A stretch of 64,000 nucleotides of DNA from Nitratireductor sp. (GCF_017794765.1 NZ_CP051236.1:1643601-1707600); one strand, 5' to 3'; positions 1 to 9,700 are shown, counted from the first letter of the stretch. Notes: a model not told the origin generated them from the letters alone. Made by a program: numbers and translations.

Positions 1-1
1 C

Positions 2-721
2 CTGCCGATCTGCATCATGGCGTTGATGTCGTTCAACGCTTCCCCATTCTACCAATTGCCGTTCGAATGGACGACGGGCTGGTATGCCGATCTTTCACGG
101 AACGGACGACTTCTCGCCGCAACCTGGAATTCCCTCCAGATCGCGGTCTTCACCACGGCAATCGCTACCGTGCTGGGGACAGCGGCATCGATAGCGCTGT
201 TTCGCTATGAGTTTCGAGGCAAGAGACTGCTTCAGGCCCTGCTGTTCCCGCCCATAGCCATTCCATGGCTGATCACCGGCACCGCAATGTTGATCTTCTT
301 CTTCGGCGTCGGCATCGGGCGTGGCCTTCACGCCATCCTGCTTGGCCATGTTGCTCTCGCGCTGCCCTATGTCATCGTTGTCGTTTCCGCGCGCTTGCAG
401 ACCTTCGCTCCTGAGCTTGAAGAAGCCGCCCGTTCGCTGGGCGCCAGCCAGTGGCAGGTCACCACGCGGGTCACACTCCCGTGGATCATGCCGGGGGTGA
501 TCGCCGGTGGTCTGTTCGCTTTCGCGGTTTCATTCGACCAGTTCGTCGTTTCCTATTTCCTTTCGACACCGGGCGAAGCGACACTTCCGGTGGAGATCTA
601 TGCGGCAATCCGCAAGGGTTTCACGCCTGAGATCAATGCCGTATCCACCATCATAATAGGCATATCCATGGGACTGATGCTCGTCACCGCCCGCTTCTTC
701 AAGTTCGGGGGGGAGAAATAA
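2..721 (+). CDS. Polyamine-type ABC transporter permease (PotC-like), 5' end outside window
   Basis: Inner-membrane permease of a spermidine/putrescine-type (PotABCD) ABC importer. The reading frame is open to the left window edge, so the N-terminal part is missing. The ATG at 17 lies inside the conserved first segment (residues reading ALMSFNAS) and is not taken as the true start. Several hydrophobic segments follow. The EAA loop that contacts the ATPase is visible (EEAARSLGASQWQVTTRV, encoded near 420-470). The gene stops 3 nt before a matching ATPase gene, which supports one operon. The substrate is inferred from family resemblance only; other opine, polyamine or Fe-type members of the family are possible. 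Confidence 0.85.
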   Translation: MPICIMALMSFNASPFYQLPFEWTTGWYADLSRNGRLLAATWNSLQIAVFTTAIATVLGTAASIALFRYEFRGKRLLQALLFPPIAIPWLITGTAMLIFFFGVGIGRGLHAILLGHVALALPYVIVVVSARLQTFAPELEEAARSLGASQWQVTTRVTLPWIMPGVIAGGLFAFAVSFDQFVVSYFLSTPGEATLPVEIYAAIRKGFTPEINAVSTIIIGISMGLMLVTARFFKFGGEK

Positions 722-724
722 ACA

Positions 725-1786
725 ATGGCCGAGGTCGTCGTCGACAGGGTTTCGCGTTCCTTCGGTTCGCACAAGGCACTGGATGAGGTGTCCATCGCCT
801 TTCCCGACAGGGGATTTTATGGATTGCTTGGCCCATCGGGCTCCGGCAAGACCACTTTGCTGCGCATGATAGCCGGGTTCGACTTCCCCGATGCCGGGCG
901 TATTGCCATTGGCGGCGAAGGGGTCGAGCGGGTGCCGGTGGAAAAGCGGCGTATCGGAATGGTGTTTCAGAATTACGCGCTTTTCCCGAACATGAGCGTT
1001 GCCGAGAATGTGGCGTTCGGCCTTTCGGTTCGGGGCGAAACCAGAGCCACGATCGAAGTTGAGGTGAAACGCGCGCTTGATCTCGTTCAATTGGGGCAGC
1101 TTGGAGAACGGCGTCCGCACCAGTTGTCGGGCGGGCAACGCCAGCGCGTGGCGCTTGCGCGGGCAATCGTGACCAAGCCCCGTGTGCTCTTGCTGGACGA
1201 GCCGCTGTCAGCGCTCGACAAGGCGCTGCGCGTGGACATGCAGATCGAGTTGAAGCGTATCCAGCGCGAGATCGGAATCACCACGATCTTCGTCACCCAC
1301 GATCAGGAGGAAGCGCTGACGATGAGCGACCGTATTGGCATTTTGCGCGACGGTCGTCTGGTTCAGGAGGGCCCACCCGAGGAGATATACGACAGGCCGG
1401 AGAGTGAATTCGCGGCGACCTTCCTCGGCGATGCCAACATCCTTCGCGGTGTTGCGACCGGCAGTGGCATAAGCCTGCCGGATGGCACGATCATCAGTGC
1501 AAACCATGGAGCGAGCCCGGCGATCGGGTCAAGAGCAGGCTGCGCCGTGCGGCCCGAACGCATAAGCATCGGCGAGGTCGACAGCGCCACCCAGGGAGAG
1601 GAAAACCGCCTGAAGGGGCGTGTTTCGAAACGCATTTTCGGGGGCAACAGCAGTACCTACTTCGTCGATCACGGCGGGGACGTCATCAAGGTCCACGTGC
1701 AAAACAGCGGTGGCCCGAAACTGGCCGAGGGCCAGGACGTGATTTTGAGGTGGTCGCCTGACAGTGCGGTGCTTATCGATATGTGA
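725..1786 (+). CDS. Polyamine-type ABC transporter ATP-binding protein (PotA-like)
   Basis: Cytoplasmic ATPase of the importer encoded just upstream, 353 residues. Walker A GPSGSGKT lies near residue 37, the signature LSGGQRQR near 135, Walker B VLLLDEP near 155 and the switch His in FVTHDQEEA near 190. The C-terminal 110 residues look like the TOBE domain of the PotA/MalK class (the stretch CAVRPERISIGE is typical). Length is normal for the class. It starts 3 nt after the permease stop, so translation is probably coupled. The transported solute cannot be read from the ATPase. Confidence 0.9.
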   Translation: MAEVVVDRVSRSFGSHKALDEVSIAFPDRGFYGLLGPSGSGKTTLLRMIAGFDFPDAGRIAIGGEGVERVPVEKRRIGMVFQNYALFPNMSVAENVAFGLSVRGETRATIEVEVKRALDLVQLGQLGERRPHQLSGGQRQRVALARAIVTKPRVLLLDEPLSALDKALRVDMQIELKRIQREIGITTIFVTHDQEEALTMSDRIGILRDGRLVQEGPPEEIYDRPESEFAATFLGDANILRGVATGSGISLPDGTIISANHGASPAIGSRAGCAVRPERISIGEVDSATQGEENRLKGRVSKRIFGGNSSTYFVDHGGDVIKVHVQNSGGPKLAEGQDVILRWSPDSAVLIDM

Positions 1787-1868
1787 GGCACTTCCAACCG
1801 GCTTCAAAGACGCCTATCACCTCATTGCATTGGCTTTGAGGAAAATCTTTGACTGGGAGTATCTGAGG

Positions 1869-2231
1869 ATGACGGTTGGAAAGCCTGTCGTGATCTATGG
1901 CATCAAGAACTGCGACACAATGAAGAAGGCGAGAGCCTGGCTTGAGGCCCATGACATTGCCCATACGTTTCACGACTACAAGGCCGCCGGCATCGAACGC
2001 GACCGTCTGAAAGCATGGGTAGAGGAAGTCGGCTGGGAAAAGCTTCTGAATCGCGCTGGAGCAACCTTTCGCAAGCTTTCGGATGCCGAGAAGGCGGATA
2101 TGGATGCCGAAAAGGCAATCCGCCTGATGGAACAACAGCCAAGCATGATAAAGCGCCCGGTACTCGATCTCGGAAACCGTCGTGTGGTCGGCTTCAAACC
2201 CGAGATTTACGAAGCCGGGTTCGCTTCCTGA
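1869..2231 (+). CDS. Spx/ArsC (YffB)-family thioredoxin-fold protein
   Basis: A 120-residue protein of the arsenate-reductase-like ArsC/Spx superfamily, closest in style to YffB (single N-terminal Cys in IKNCDTMKKA, then RAGATFRKL and IKRPVLDLGNRRVVGF). YffB-type proteins are presumed glutathione-dependent thiol reductases, and true arsenate reduction is not established for them. The frame is open upstream to 1764, but the ATG at 1869 is preceded by GGGAG about 10 nt upstream and matches the expected N-terminus (MTVGKPVVIYGIKNC). It stands alone, about 80 nt after the transporter ATPase. Confidence 0.85.
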   Translation: MTVGKPVVIYGIKNCDTMKKARAWLEAHDIAHTFHDYKAAGIERDRLKAWVEEVGWEKLLNRAGATFRKLSDAEKADMDAEKAIRLMEQQPSMIKRPVLDLGNRRVVGFKPEIYEAGFAS

Positions 2232-2350
2232 GCACAACCGAAGCCGTGCTCTGGTGCGGCGCGGCTGCGCCTTGCACGGAAAGCCTTTCTTGCCTTGCTT
2301 TCTCACAGTTGGGATAAAACGAATGTTCCACCGTGCGGAAGGGGGACTTC

Positions 2351-3904
2351 GTGCGTATAAAGCAGGTCATGTTCGCTCTGATCTTCATAACCGCTGCCAT
2401 CGTTCTGGCGGTGATCGTCCTGCGGTTGGTGTTCGCACTGCCAGATATTTCGCAACGAGAGCGCCAGGAGGCGTTGGCCGCGGACCCTTCAACGCTGCTT
2501 GGCCGGCTGCTCGAGACGGGCGCTGCAGCGCATCCGGGCAAGACCGGCGTGCTGCCGCTTGCCGATGGCAAGGATGCGCTGGCGAGCCGGCTGGAGCTGA
2601 TCGAGCGCGCGCAAGGCTCCATCGACGCGCAATATTACATCTGGCACGATGACACCTCGGGGATTCTGCTGCTGGATGCTCTGCGCGAGGCCGCAGCTCG
2701 CGGGGTGCGGGTGCGCTTGTTGCTCGACGACAATGGCGTACCGGGGCTTGATCCCTATATGGCTGCCCTAAACGCCTTGCCGAACTTCCACATTCGCCTC
2801 TTCAACCCGTCCACGGTACGCCGGCCAAAACTTTTCGGCTACACGTTCGATTTCTTTCGCATGAATCGGCGCATGCACAACAAGTCCTTCATTGTTGACG
2901 GCGCTGCGGCAATCGTTGGCGGCCGCAATATCGGCGACGAGTATTTTCAGATCGGCGAAGCATTCTACGTGGATATGGATGTTCTGGCGACCGGAGCGAT
3001 CCTTCCCGAAACGGCTATGGTGTTCGATGAATACTGGAACAGCGCCTCGGTGTTTGAAGTCGAAAAGATCATTTCCGGGCCCGGAGATCTCCAGGGTTTC
3101 CATGCGCGTGTCGCACAGGTGCGCGCAAGCGAAGAGGCACGAACGGTTCTGGCAGACCTCGAAAGCAGTGCAGATCGCTACGCCAGAGGCGGTGCTGCAC
3201 TGGAATGGACGGACGTGCAGCTCGTCGCCGACGATCCGGTGAAAGGAGAGGGAAAGGCCACGCGTGACCAGTTGATGATCATGCGCCTTGGCGCGATCCT
3301 GGGTGAGGCGCGTCAAAGGCTCGATCTGATTTCGGCCTACTTTGTGCCGGGCAGGATCGGAAGCAGCTATTTCAGCGATCTGGCAAAGGCCGGCAAACAG
3401 GTGCACATTCTGACCAACGCCCTCAACACGACGGATGTGCTCCTCGTGCACAGCGGCTATGCCAAGTATCGTCGTGGCCTTCTTGAGGCGGGGGTGAAGC
3501 TCTACGAATTGAAACTGCGTGGTGGCGTGACTCAGGAATCAGAATTCCAGCTAAAGCCTTTCGGCCTCTCGGGCGCCAGTCTGCATGCAAAGACCTTCGC
3601 GGTTGATGGCGAGCGCATCTTTATTGGGTCGTTCAACTTCGATCCGCGATCAGCGATCCTGAACTGCGAGATGGGCTTCCTGATTGACAGTGAAAGCATG
3701 GCCCGAAAAATCAGCGAGGGGTTCGACGACAGATTGGGGCTGGTCAGCTATCAGCCTCGGTTGACCCCCGAGAACAAGATGGTCTGGGTGGAAGAACGGC
3801 GCCAGCAGGACCCGATCATCTATCAGGAAGAGCCCGGTGCGACCTGGTTCCGGCAGATCGCGGCGGTGGTGGTCGGCTGGCTTCCGGTGGAGTGGCTTCT
3901 CTAG
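2351..3904 (+). CDS. Phospholipase D family protein, cardiolipin-synthase-like (ClsC type)
   Basis: 517 residues with one N-terminal membrane segment (about 5-27) and two HKD phosphodiesterase motifs. The first is HNKSFIVD followed by GGRNIGDEYF; the second is HAKTFAVD followed by GSFNFDPRS. Two HKD motifs on one chain are the hallmark of PLD/cardiolipin synthases, and overall pattern and length fit the ClsC (YmdC) group, which makes cardiolipin from phosphatidylglycerol plus another phospholipid. The GTG at 2351 is preferred because GAAGGGGG sits 5 nt upstream; an in-frame GTG at 2333 would overlap that ribosome site. The exact lipid substrate is inferred. Confidence 0.85.
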   Translation: MRIKQVMFALIFITAAIVLAVIVLRLVFALPDISQRERQEALAADPSTLLGRLLETGAAAHPGKTGVLPLADGKDALASRLELIERAQGSIDAQYYIWHDDTSGILLLDALREAAARGVRVRLLLDDNGVPGLDPYMAALNALPNFHIRLFNPSTVRRPKLFGYTFDFFRMNRRMHNKSFIVDGAAAIVGGRNIGDEYFQIGEAFYVDMDVLATGAILPETAMVFDEYWNSASVFEVEKIISGPGDLQGFHARVAQVRASEEARTVLADLESSADRYARGGAALEWTDVQLVADDPVKGEGKATRDQLMIMRLGAILGEARQRLDLISAYFVPGRIGSSYFSDLAKAGKQVHILTNALNTTDVLLVHSGYAKYRRGLLEAGVKLYELKLRGGVTQESEFQLKPFGLSGASLHAKTFAVDGERIFIGSFNFDPRSAILNCEMGFLIDSESMARKISEGFDDRLGLVSYQPRLTPENKMVWVEERRQQDPIIYQEEPGATWFRQIAAVVVGWLPVEWLL

Positions 3905-3944
3905 CACGGGTTCCAACTGGCATTTGAGGTCGAACGGAGGGAAT

Positions 3945-4457
3945 ATGAAGCACTGGATGTTGTGGTTGCTCGCCGGCATCGTTGCTTTGGTCGGCGGCCT
4001 TGCCGCTCTTTTCAACCTCGGCTCCGCTTCCAGTTGGACACTGACATTGGGTGGCTGGGCCCTGATCATCGCCGGCGCCCTGCAGGGGTGGGCGGCCTAT
4101 AAGGCACCCAGTGTCCCCACGATGATTGGTGCCGGGCTGCTGGCACTCGCCGGCATCTTTCTCGGCCTGTCTCTTCTGTTCGGCCCGTTCGGCGATGGTC
4201 GTTTGTTGCAATTTCTCCTTGGAGCACTCTTGATTGCATCGGGGGCCGCGAAACTCTGGGTGGGGCGCAGCCTGCACGGTGATCGCGCATTTCCCGTGCT
4301 TCTCTGCGCGGGCGGCGTTTCCGTGGTCCTTGGGGGGATCGTGCTTCTCGGGGTGACGATCAATTTCGGTCTGATCGTGGCTCTGGAATTGTTGGCCAGC
4401 GGCGTCGCGCTGGTGCTGCTGTCATTGCGATTGAAAAGACATGCTGGAGAAAACTGA
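3945..4457 (+). CDS. Small multi-pass membrane protein (HdeD/DUF308-like)
   Basis: 170 residues, nearly all hydrophobic, with about six predicted membrane helices separated by very short loops (LLAGIVALVGGLAALFNLG, then repeats of GxxLLxxGI-type pattern). The pattern resembles HdeD/DUF308 short-repeat membrane proteins, of uncertain function and sometimes linked to acid stress. The ATG at 3945 follows GGAGGGAAT; the longer open frame to 3837 overlaps the upstream gene and has no ribosome site. Its last 17 nt overlap the next gene, suggesting coupling with the AI-2E family transporter. Confidence 0.7.
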   Translation: MKHWMLWLLAGIVALVGGLAALFNLGSASSWTLTLGGWALIIAGALQGWAAYKAPSVPTMIGAGLLALAGIFLGLSLLFGPFGDGRLLQFLLGALLIASGAAKLWVGRSLHGDRAFPVLLCAGGVSVVLGGIVLLGVTINFGLIVALELLASGVALVLLSLRLKRHAGEN

Positions 4458-5529
4458 CCCGCTTCGCGCATTTATCATCCTGGTTCTTGCCGTCATTCTC
4501 ACGGTTTTGGTCGGGTGGATACTGGTTGTCGGGCGCTCGGTCCTGATGCCGATCTTCATTGCGGTGATCTCGGTCTATGTTCTCTTGACCGCGTCCGAAG
4601 CGCTGGGGAGATTGCCAGTGCTTGGCCGACTACCAGAGTGGATGCGGCGCGGCCTTGTTCTGGCGATTTTCGTTCTGGCCCTGGTCATGCTGGCCAGTGT
4701 GCTGGTCGGCACAGCCGAACAGGTGATCGCGCGTCTGCCAGTGTATCAGAAAAACCTGACGGACATGCTCACCGGCATCCTTTCGCGATTCGACATCGAA
4801 GAGATTCCCAATCTTTCAACTCTCGTTGAAACACTGTGGGGACGCATCAACCTGCAACGCCTCGCGGCCGTCAGTCTTGGTTCGGTCGGATCCCTGGCCG
4901 GCATCATCTTCATGGCCGTTGTCTACTCGACCTTTTTGATGGCAGAGCGGGGGGGCTTTGCCAGAAAGATAGCGGCGGCTCTTCCCAGAGACAGGGCCAG
5001 CCAGACCCACACGATTGTGCGCGACATCAACCGCAGCATCGGAGAGTATCTGGCGGTCAAGACATTCGTGAACATCATCCTCGGCGTTCTCTCCTTCGTT
5101 GTGCTCAAGCTCTTCGGTGTCGACTTCGCTCTTTTCTGGGCCGTCTTGATCGGACTCTTGAACTACATTCCCTATGTCGGATCACTCATGGGAGTGATGT
5201 TCCCGGTGCTCCTCACACTGGCACAGTACGGCTCACTCCAGACCACGCTTCTGGTGGCGGTTTTGCTGACCTCGGCACAGATGTGGGTGGGCAATGCCCT
5301 GGAACCGCGCATGATCGGCCGCAGGATAAACATGTCGCCGTTCGTTGTGCTGGTGTCGCTCGCCCTGTGGTCGTCTCTTTGGGGCATTCCCGGCGCTATC
5401 CTCGCCATCCCGCTCACCTCCATTATCGCCATCATCATGGCCAACTTCGAGAGCACGCGACCGATCGCCCTGCTTCTGGCTGACGATGTGCAGGCTGTGC
5501 TGCACAATGGCGAAGATGAGACTCGGTGA
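4441..5529 (+). CDS. AI-2E family transporter (PerM/YdiK-like permease)
   Basis: 362 residues with an N-terminal pair of membrane helices, a soluble central stretch (about 80-150) and five or more further helices. Conserved family features include LIGLLNYIPYVGSLMG near residue 240 and the late segment EPRMIGRRINMSPFVVLVSL. The family (named after TqsA) exports varied solutes or ions, and the substrate here is unknown. The start ATG at 4441 lies inside the preceding membrane-protein gene. The gene ends before a hairpin facing the next, convergent gene. Confidence 0.88.
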   Translation: MLEKTDPLRAFIILVLAVILTVLVGWILVVGRSVLMPIFIAVISVYVLLTASEALGRLPVLGRLPEWMRRGLVLAIFVLALVMLASVLVGTAEQVIARLPVYQKNLTDMLTGILSRFDIEEIPNLSTLVETLWGRINLQRLAAVSLGSVGSLAGIIFMAVVYSTFLMAERGGFARKIAAALPRDRASQTHTIVRDINRSIGEYLAVKTFVNIILGVLSFVVLKLFGVDFALFWAVLIGLLNYIPYVGSLMGVMFPVLLTLAQYGSLQTTLLVAVLLTSAQMWVGNALEPRMIGRRINMSPFVVLVSLALWSSLWGIPGAILAIPLTSIIAIIMANFESTRPIALLLADDVQAVLHNGEDETR

Positions 5530-5553
5530 ATTCCGGGTCGCGCAGGCGCGCTC

Positions 5554-5588
5554 TCCAAAACAAAACGGCCCCGCGATGCAGGGCCGTT
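5554..5588 (-). terminator. Rho-independent terminator for the small secreted-protein gene
   Basis: An 8-bp perfect stem AACGGCCC/GGGCCGTT (5564-5571 with 5581-5588) has a 9-nt loop. Read on the minus strand it is followed by TTTTGTTTTGG. It lies just after the stop of the minus-strand gene at 5612 and in the convergent gap with the AI-2E family gene, so it may also slow transcription from the plus strand. Confidence 0.8.
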
Positions 5589-5611
5589 GGACCTCGAAAA
5601 CCGGTCGGCGA

Positions 5612-5854
5612 TTAAGAATCGTTGACCACCGAGCGATTAACGATCTTCAAGCGGCCATCCGGTTGGACGACATAGATCTCACGGTAGCGGCTTCCCCCAC
5701 TGTGGAACTCGTTGAACGTCACCGAACCCACCGGCGTCCTGGTCAGCGGGGATTGTTCGGGGTTGTAGTTGAGACTTCCACTGATCGGCTCGAGCGCCGC
5801 CGCGGGCGCGGCGATGTAAAGCGTGGCGAGGGCGGTTAAAACTGCTATTTTCAT
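5612..5854 (-). CDS. Small secreted protein of unknown function
   Basis: 80 residues. The ATG at 5854 gives a clear signal peptide (MKIAVLTALATLYIAAPAAA) with cleavage expected after AAA, leaving about 60 mature residues with no Cys. A ribosome site GGAAA precedes it; the open frame extends to 5887 but that start is weaker. The mature part (SVTFNEFHSGGSRYREIYVVQPDGRL) suggests a small beta-rich periplasmic protein. I do not recognise the family. It is alone, followed by its own terminator. Confidence 0.65.
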   Translation of the reverse strand: MKIAVLTALATLYIAAPAAALEPISGSLNYNPEQSPLTRTPVGSVTFNEFHSGGSRYREIYVVQPDGRLKIVNRSVVNDS

Positions 5855-6063
5855 AATGGTTTCCGTATAAAAACTGGTTTGCTTCACGATCTCGGACTGG
5901 ATATCGCCAGAACCGATGCCGGGAACATCGCAGCACGGATGTTCACTGTGAAATCAAGCAGTGGCGAGGGAAACCGTCACTTGCGATAAAGCCATTGGGA
6001 CCAGAGTTCACGCAGGCGTTACGGCGCCGCCGTTGAAAACCCGGGACCGAACGACCATGGATT

Positions 6064-6921
6064 TCAGACAGTGAACGGGGTGACGGGGACGTTGTCGATA
6101 AGACGGGTTTCACCGAGCCAGGCGGCTGCGAGAAGCCTTGCAGGACGATCGGCGCGCTGAAGAGGCTCCAGGGTTTCTGCATCGCGCAGCTCGAAATACT
6201 CCACCCGATCGAACCCGGCCCGTTGCAGGGCTTTCTGAGCAGCTTCCAGAACGGGAGCAGCGTCAGCACCGCCGGCAAGGCGCGCCGCACTCTGCAGCAA
6301 AACATCTGCAATTGCGGGTGCGATGCGACGCTGCGCGTCTGTCAGGCGTACATTGCGGGATGAGAGAGCCAGATTGTCGGCTTCACGCACAGTCGGACAG
6401 CCGACAATCTCGACAGGGATGTTCAGGTCCGCCACAAGCCGGCGCACCACGAGAAGCTGTTGAAAATCCTTCTCGCCGAAACAGGCTATGTCGGCACCGC
6501 TTTGAAGAAGCAGCTTGGTGACCACGGTGGCAACACCGTCAAAATGTCCAGGCCTATGAGCACCGCACAGCCCCTGGCTGACGCCAGTGACCGAAACGGT
6601 GGTGGAAAACCCGGTGCCATACATCTCTTCCACCGGGGGGGCGAACAGGACGTCAATCTCGTAAGGCGCAAGCTTTGCCGCATCATCGGCCTCGGTGCGC
6701 GGATAGGCGGCAAGGTCGGTAGGATTATTGAATTGCTTCGGGTTGACGAACAGTGTGACGATCACCCGCTGGGCACGCGCCTTGGCCGTCTCCACCAGGC
6801 TGAGGTGACCCTGATGAAGTGCGCCCATGGTGGGCACGACGGCAACACGCTCTCCAGCGCGGCGCCACATGCGAACGCGCTCACGCAGTTCTGCGACCGT
6901 GCGCAGGATGCTGGGGTTCAT
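6064..6921 (-). CDS. panC: Pantothenate synthetase
   Basis: 285 residues, normal length. It joins pantoate and beta-alanine with ATP in the last step of pantothenate (vitamin B5, CoA precursor) synthesis. Class-I-synthetase-like HIGH-type motif [12 protein letters not shown] lies near residue 31, FVNPKQF near 58, GEKDFQQ near 148, and the KMSKS-like region LSSRNV near 184. The gene starts 4 nt inside the end of panB (ATGA overlap), so the two are translated from one message. Confidence 0.96.
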   Translation of the reverse strand: MNPSILRTVAELRERVRMWRRAGERVAVVPTMGALHQGHLSLVETAKARAQRVIVTLFVNPKQFNNPTDLAAYPRTEADDAAKLAPYEIDVLFAPPVEEMYGTGFSTTVSVTGVSQGLCGAHRPGHFDGVATVVTKLLLQSGADIACFGEKDFQQLLVVRRLVADLNIPVEIVGCPTVREADNLALSSRNVRLTDAQRRIAPAIADVLLQSAARLAGGADAAPVLEAAQKALQRAGFDRVEYFELRDAETLEPLQRADRPARLLAAAWLGETRLIDNVPVTPFTV

Positions 6922-7751
6922 TCCGTCTTTCCCTTATTGCCATCGGTGAAAATGTGAACATCGCTCGGAAATTCCCGGGAACGGACCTCTCGCGCATAGG
7001 CAGCAATGGCCGCATCCGAAGCCTCACCGAGTTCCGCAAAACGCTTGACGAATTTCGGCCGGAACGTATCGAACATGCCGAGCATGTCATCGACCACGAG
7101 TATCTGCCCGTCGCAGGTGCGCGATGCGCCGATGCCGATGGTGGGTATGGGGATCGATGTCGTGATGCGATCGGCCAGCGTGGCCGTCACCTTTTCGAGC
7201 ACCACGGAGAATGCGCCCGCTTCGGCGACCGTTTCGGCATCACGCAGGATGTGGAAAGCATCGTCGCCGCGCCCCTGCACCTTGTAGCCGCCGAAAGTGT
7301 TCACGGCCTGGGGCGTCAGACCGATATGCGCCATGACCGGAATTCCGCGTCGCGTAAGGAACCTGATGGTCTTTTCCATTGTCTCGCCGCCTTCGAGCTT
7401 CACGGCGCCACAGCCGGTCTCCGCCATGATGCGGGAAGCATTGCGAAAGGCCTGTTCTGGCGATTCCTCGTAGCTGCCGAAGGGCATGTCGACCACAAGA
7501 AGGGCCCGCTCCACGCCCCGCCGAACAGCCTGTCCGTGCATGATCATCATGTCGAGAGAAACACCGACAGTGCTTCGCAGACCATGCAGGACCATGCCGA
7601 CACTGTCGCCCACCAGCACTATGTCGCAGTGCCGATCGACGATGCGCGCAAGCGGGGTGGTGTAGGCGGTCAGGCAGACGAGCGGCTCGCCACCCTTTTT
7701 TGCCAGGACATCAGGGGGCGTCAGTGCCGAAATCCGTGCGTTAGCGCTCAA
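6918..7751 (-). CDS. panB: 3-methyl-2-oxobutanoate hydroxymethyltransferase
   Basis: Makes ketopantoate from alpha-ketoisovalerate and 5,10-methylene-THF. Family motifs include [54 protein letters not shown] and TIGIGAS. I chose a TTG start at 7751 (277 residues, MSANARIS...) because AGGGAGG lies 5 nt upstream and this matches the usual N-terminus of alphaproteobacterial PanB. The frame continues to 7799 through an ATG at 7769, but neither upstream start has a ribosome site. Confidence 0.94.
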   Translation of the reverse strand: MSANARISALTPPDVLAKKGGEPLVCLTAYTTPLARIVDRHCDIVLVGDSVGMVLHGLRSTVGVSLDMMIMHGQAVRRGVERALLVVDMPFGSYEESPEQAFRNASRIMAETGCGAVKLEGGETMEKTIRFLTRRGIPVMAHIGLTPQAVNTFGGYKVQGRGDDAFHILRDAETVAEAGAFSVVLEKVTATLADRITTSIPIPTIGIGASRTCDGQILVVDDMLGMFDTFRPKFVKRFAELGEASDAAIAAYAREVRSREFPSDVHIFTDGNKGKTE

Positions 7752-7868
7752 ACTGTCCTCCCTTCGCATATCGACACGATGCGGAACACGCCGCGTCAAA
7801 ACGATTGCGACAGGGATATGACATAGTTTTTTGCGGATGCGAAGGCGCGCAATGAAGATTGCCGAATG

Positions 7869-8912
7869 TCAATCGCTGTTGAAAATGTCAGTCGATGTAA
7901 GGGTTTGTGCAAGGCTGTCAGGCGTAGTCGGCATTCCTGCCAGCACCGATTGTGCCGCTTTTAGGCCAGCCGTGATGCGCTGCAATATCGGCCCGGGGCC
8001 CAGCGTATCCAGCGGTATTCCCCACCGTCCCTTGCCGGGTGTGCGCTGCGGCCACACTTTCAGCTCGAAATACCGCGCGGCTTTTCGATCCACATCGCCC
8101 CAATATTGGATGATTGTTGCATCTGGCGCGCTCTTGGCTATCCAGCCGAGATCCTGAATTCCAAGGCGCGGTTCATCTCTCGGCCGTTTGGCGAGAAGAA
8201 TGGCGCGCCAGTCGTGTTCGAAGATCTGGTTGGCGTGCGCGACGACGGCCACCTGCGCGCCGGCCCGCCGGAGCCCTTTTTCCAGCGTGTCGGAGAGGGG
8301 ATTGTCGCAGATTAGTGCGATATCCGCTCCCTCCACCGGGATTTCCGCCTCCTTGAGCAATTCGAGACAGAGGGCCGGGTGGCGATCTCTGGCACCGACC
8401 AGAGGATGCGATTCATTGATGGCGGAGATAGGAATGTCATGCTCAAGGCACGCCTCGATGTCCACTTCGCCTGCCAGCGTCATCCATGCCTCGTGCATCA
8501 GCGCCACCACCGAATGGTCGGGTAGGCGTTCGATGAGTGAGCGCGTGACAGGCCGGATGGATGGCCCGTTAAGAAGAATATTGGTCGCGCGGCAGGTTTC
8601 GTGATCGATCCGCTCGTCTACGGAAAGCCCCTTCACGAGGCCTGCAGCCTCGACCAGCGTGCGTGTGGCCTCCGCCGCCTCTTCGGCTGACTGGAAGCGG
8701 GTGGCCGTCGGTGTCACGGCGGTCACTGCAGCGGCTCCCGCCATCAGTGCGGTTGCTGCAGTGGCGGCGAGAAACCGGCTGTCCACGGGAACCACGACAC
8801 GCAGTCCAGACAGACTCAGATCGAAGACACGAATGTTGTCTTCGATCAGTGCGAGCATGCCGGTTGTGTCTGTGTGCTGAAGTGCTCGTTCTGAACTGCC
8901 ACTGCTTGCCAT
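7869..8912 (-). CDS. Conserved-looking protein of unknown function
   Basis: 347 residues, no signal peptide and no clear membrane helix. Alternating beta/alpha character is visible: LRVVVPVDSRFLAATAATAL near 36, SVVALMHEAW near 133, and ADIALICDNPLSDTLEKGLRRAGAQVAVVA near 206, the last resembling a Rossmann-type strand-loop-helix without a clean GxGxxG. I recognise no family. It is transcribed toward panB but separated by more than 100 nt. The ATG at 8912 is supported only by frame length; an internal ATG at residue 19 is an alternative. Confidence 0.6.
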   Translation of the reverse strand: MASSGSSERALQHTDTTGMLALIEDNIRVFDLSLSGLRVVVPVDSRFLAATAATALMAGAAAVTAVTPTATRFQSAEEAAEATRTLVEAAGLVKGLSVDERIDHETCRATNILLNGPSIRPVTRSLIERLPDHSVVALMHEAWMTLAGEVDIEACLEHDIPISAINESHPLVGARDRHPALCLELLKEAEIPVEGADIALICDNPLSDTLEKGLRRAGAQVAVVAHANQIFEHDWRAILLAKRPRDEPRLGIQDLGWIAKSAPDATIIQYWGDVDRKAARYFELKVWPQRTPGKGRWGIPLDTLGPGPILQRITAGLKAAQSVLAGMPTTPDSLAQTLTSTDIFNSD

Positions 8913-9282
8913 CAGAGTTCTGCCCGGTTCGCCGACCTTTCGTGGTCTACCGTCCGCTGCGAGGCCAGCCCGCCCCGGACGTGTCCATCCTTACGCGTGT
9001 CCTCCCCCGCTCCCGGTCCGTTCCTCTCCTTGTGAACCGGAAGTCATCCCTCGCCATGGCTTGCGCACTGGCGATCCGGAGCCTCGTTTCTGCGCGCGCC
9101 AAGCCGGGAAACCTTAATAAAGGCGGTGGCTTAGCGTTTCATTTTTGACGATTCTCATTCTTTCCAACTGCTGGAAATCATAAAAGCCCAGGCGCATCGT
9201 GCAGATAGAACGTTGGGGCAAATCCCCTGCGCTTAGGTGTTACAGCGTTCATCTTGTCAGCGTACCGGCGGGCCTCTTCTAA
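8913..9282. other. Non-coding stretch, nothing recognised
   Basis: About 370 nt between the unknown protein gene and the coiled-coil gene, both on the minus strand. It must hold the promoter of the first. Open frames here lack ribosome sites and look like chance. No strong hairpin or repeat was seen. Confidence 0.4.
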
Positions 9283-9693
9283 TCATTTTGAAACGCATGT
9301 GCGTAGCGGCTGCGGTCCCGGTGCGAGAACGGGCCGCAAGCCGGGCGCTTCTCGTGTGTCCCCGGGTTCGATCAAGTTTGAAGCCGTCGCGCGCAACTGC
9401 CCGACGATTTCGATCTGACGCTGGAGCGCCTTCATTCGCCGTGTGTAGTCTTTCATGGACCGGGTCATGTCATCGATCCGCGTTGAGAGCTTGTTTTCAC
9501 TACCGTGACTCTCAAAGCGCTCCTGCGCGAACGCCGCTGTAGCAGCGAGCCGCTCGCAGCGCTCCTTCAGGCCGCGGCGTTCGGCATGCAATTCCCGGTC
9601 GAGAAGGTCAAGCGTGTGGGCGAGCGTTTTGAACCGCAATGTATCGGTTTCATGGTCGCGCACCGCGCTGCGTAGACGCAAGGCTGAAAACAT
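9283..9693 (-). CDS. Coiled-coil protein of unknown function, exopolysaccharide locus
   Basis: 136 residues. Residues 20-110 are rich in charged and Leu positions in heptad-like spacing (TLAHTLDLLDRELHAERR, then MKDYTRRMKALQRQIEIVGQL), which suggests a coiled coil; there is no signal peptide or membrane segment. It starts only 7 nt after the stop of the upstream glycosyltransferase gene, so it is probably co-transcribed with it. Function is not known; a scaffold or length-control role would be a guess. Confidence 0.5.
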   Translation of the reverse strand: MFSALRLRSAVRDHETDTLRFKTLAHTLDLLDRELHAERRGLKERCERLAATAAFAQERFESHGSENKLSTRIDDMTRSMKDYTRRMKALQRQIEIVGQLRATASNLIEPGDTREAPGLRPVLAPGPQPLRTCVSK

Positions 9694-9700
9694 GGCTCTG

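Noticed and set aside
1764-1868. Upstream extension of the Spx/ArsC-like gene
   Set aside because: It overlaps the transporter ATPase gene, lacks a ribosome site and adds residues not expected in the family.
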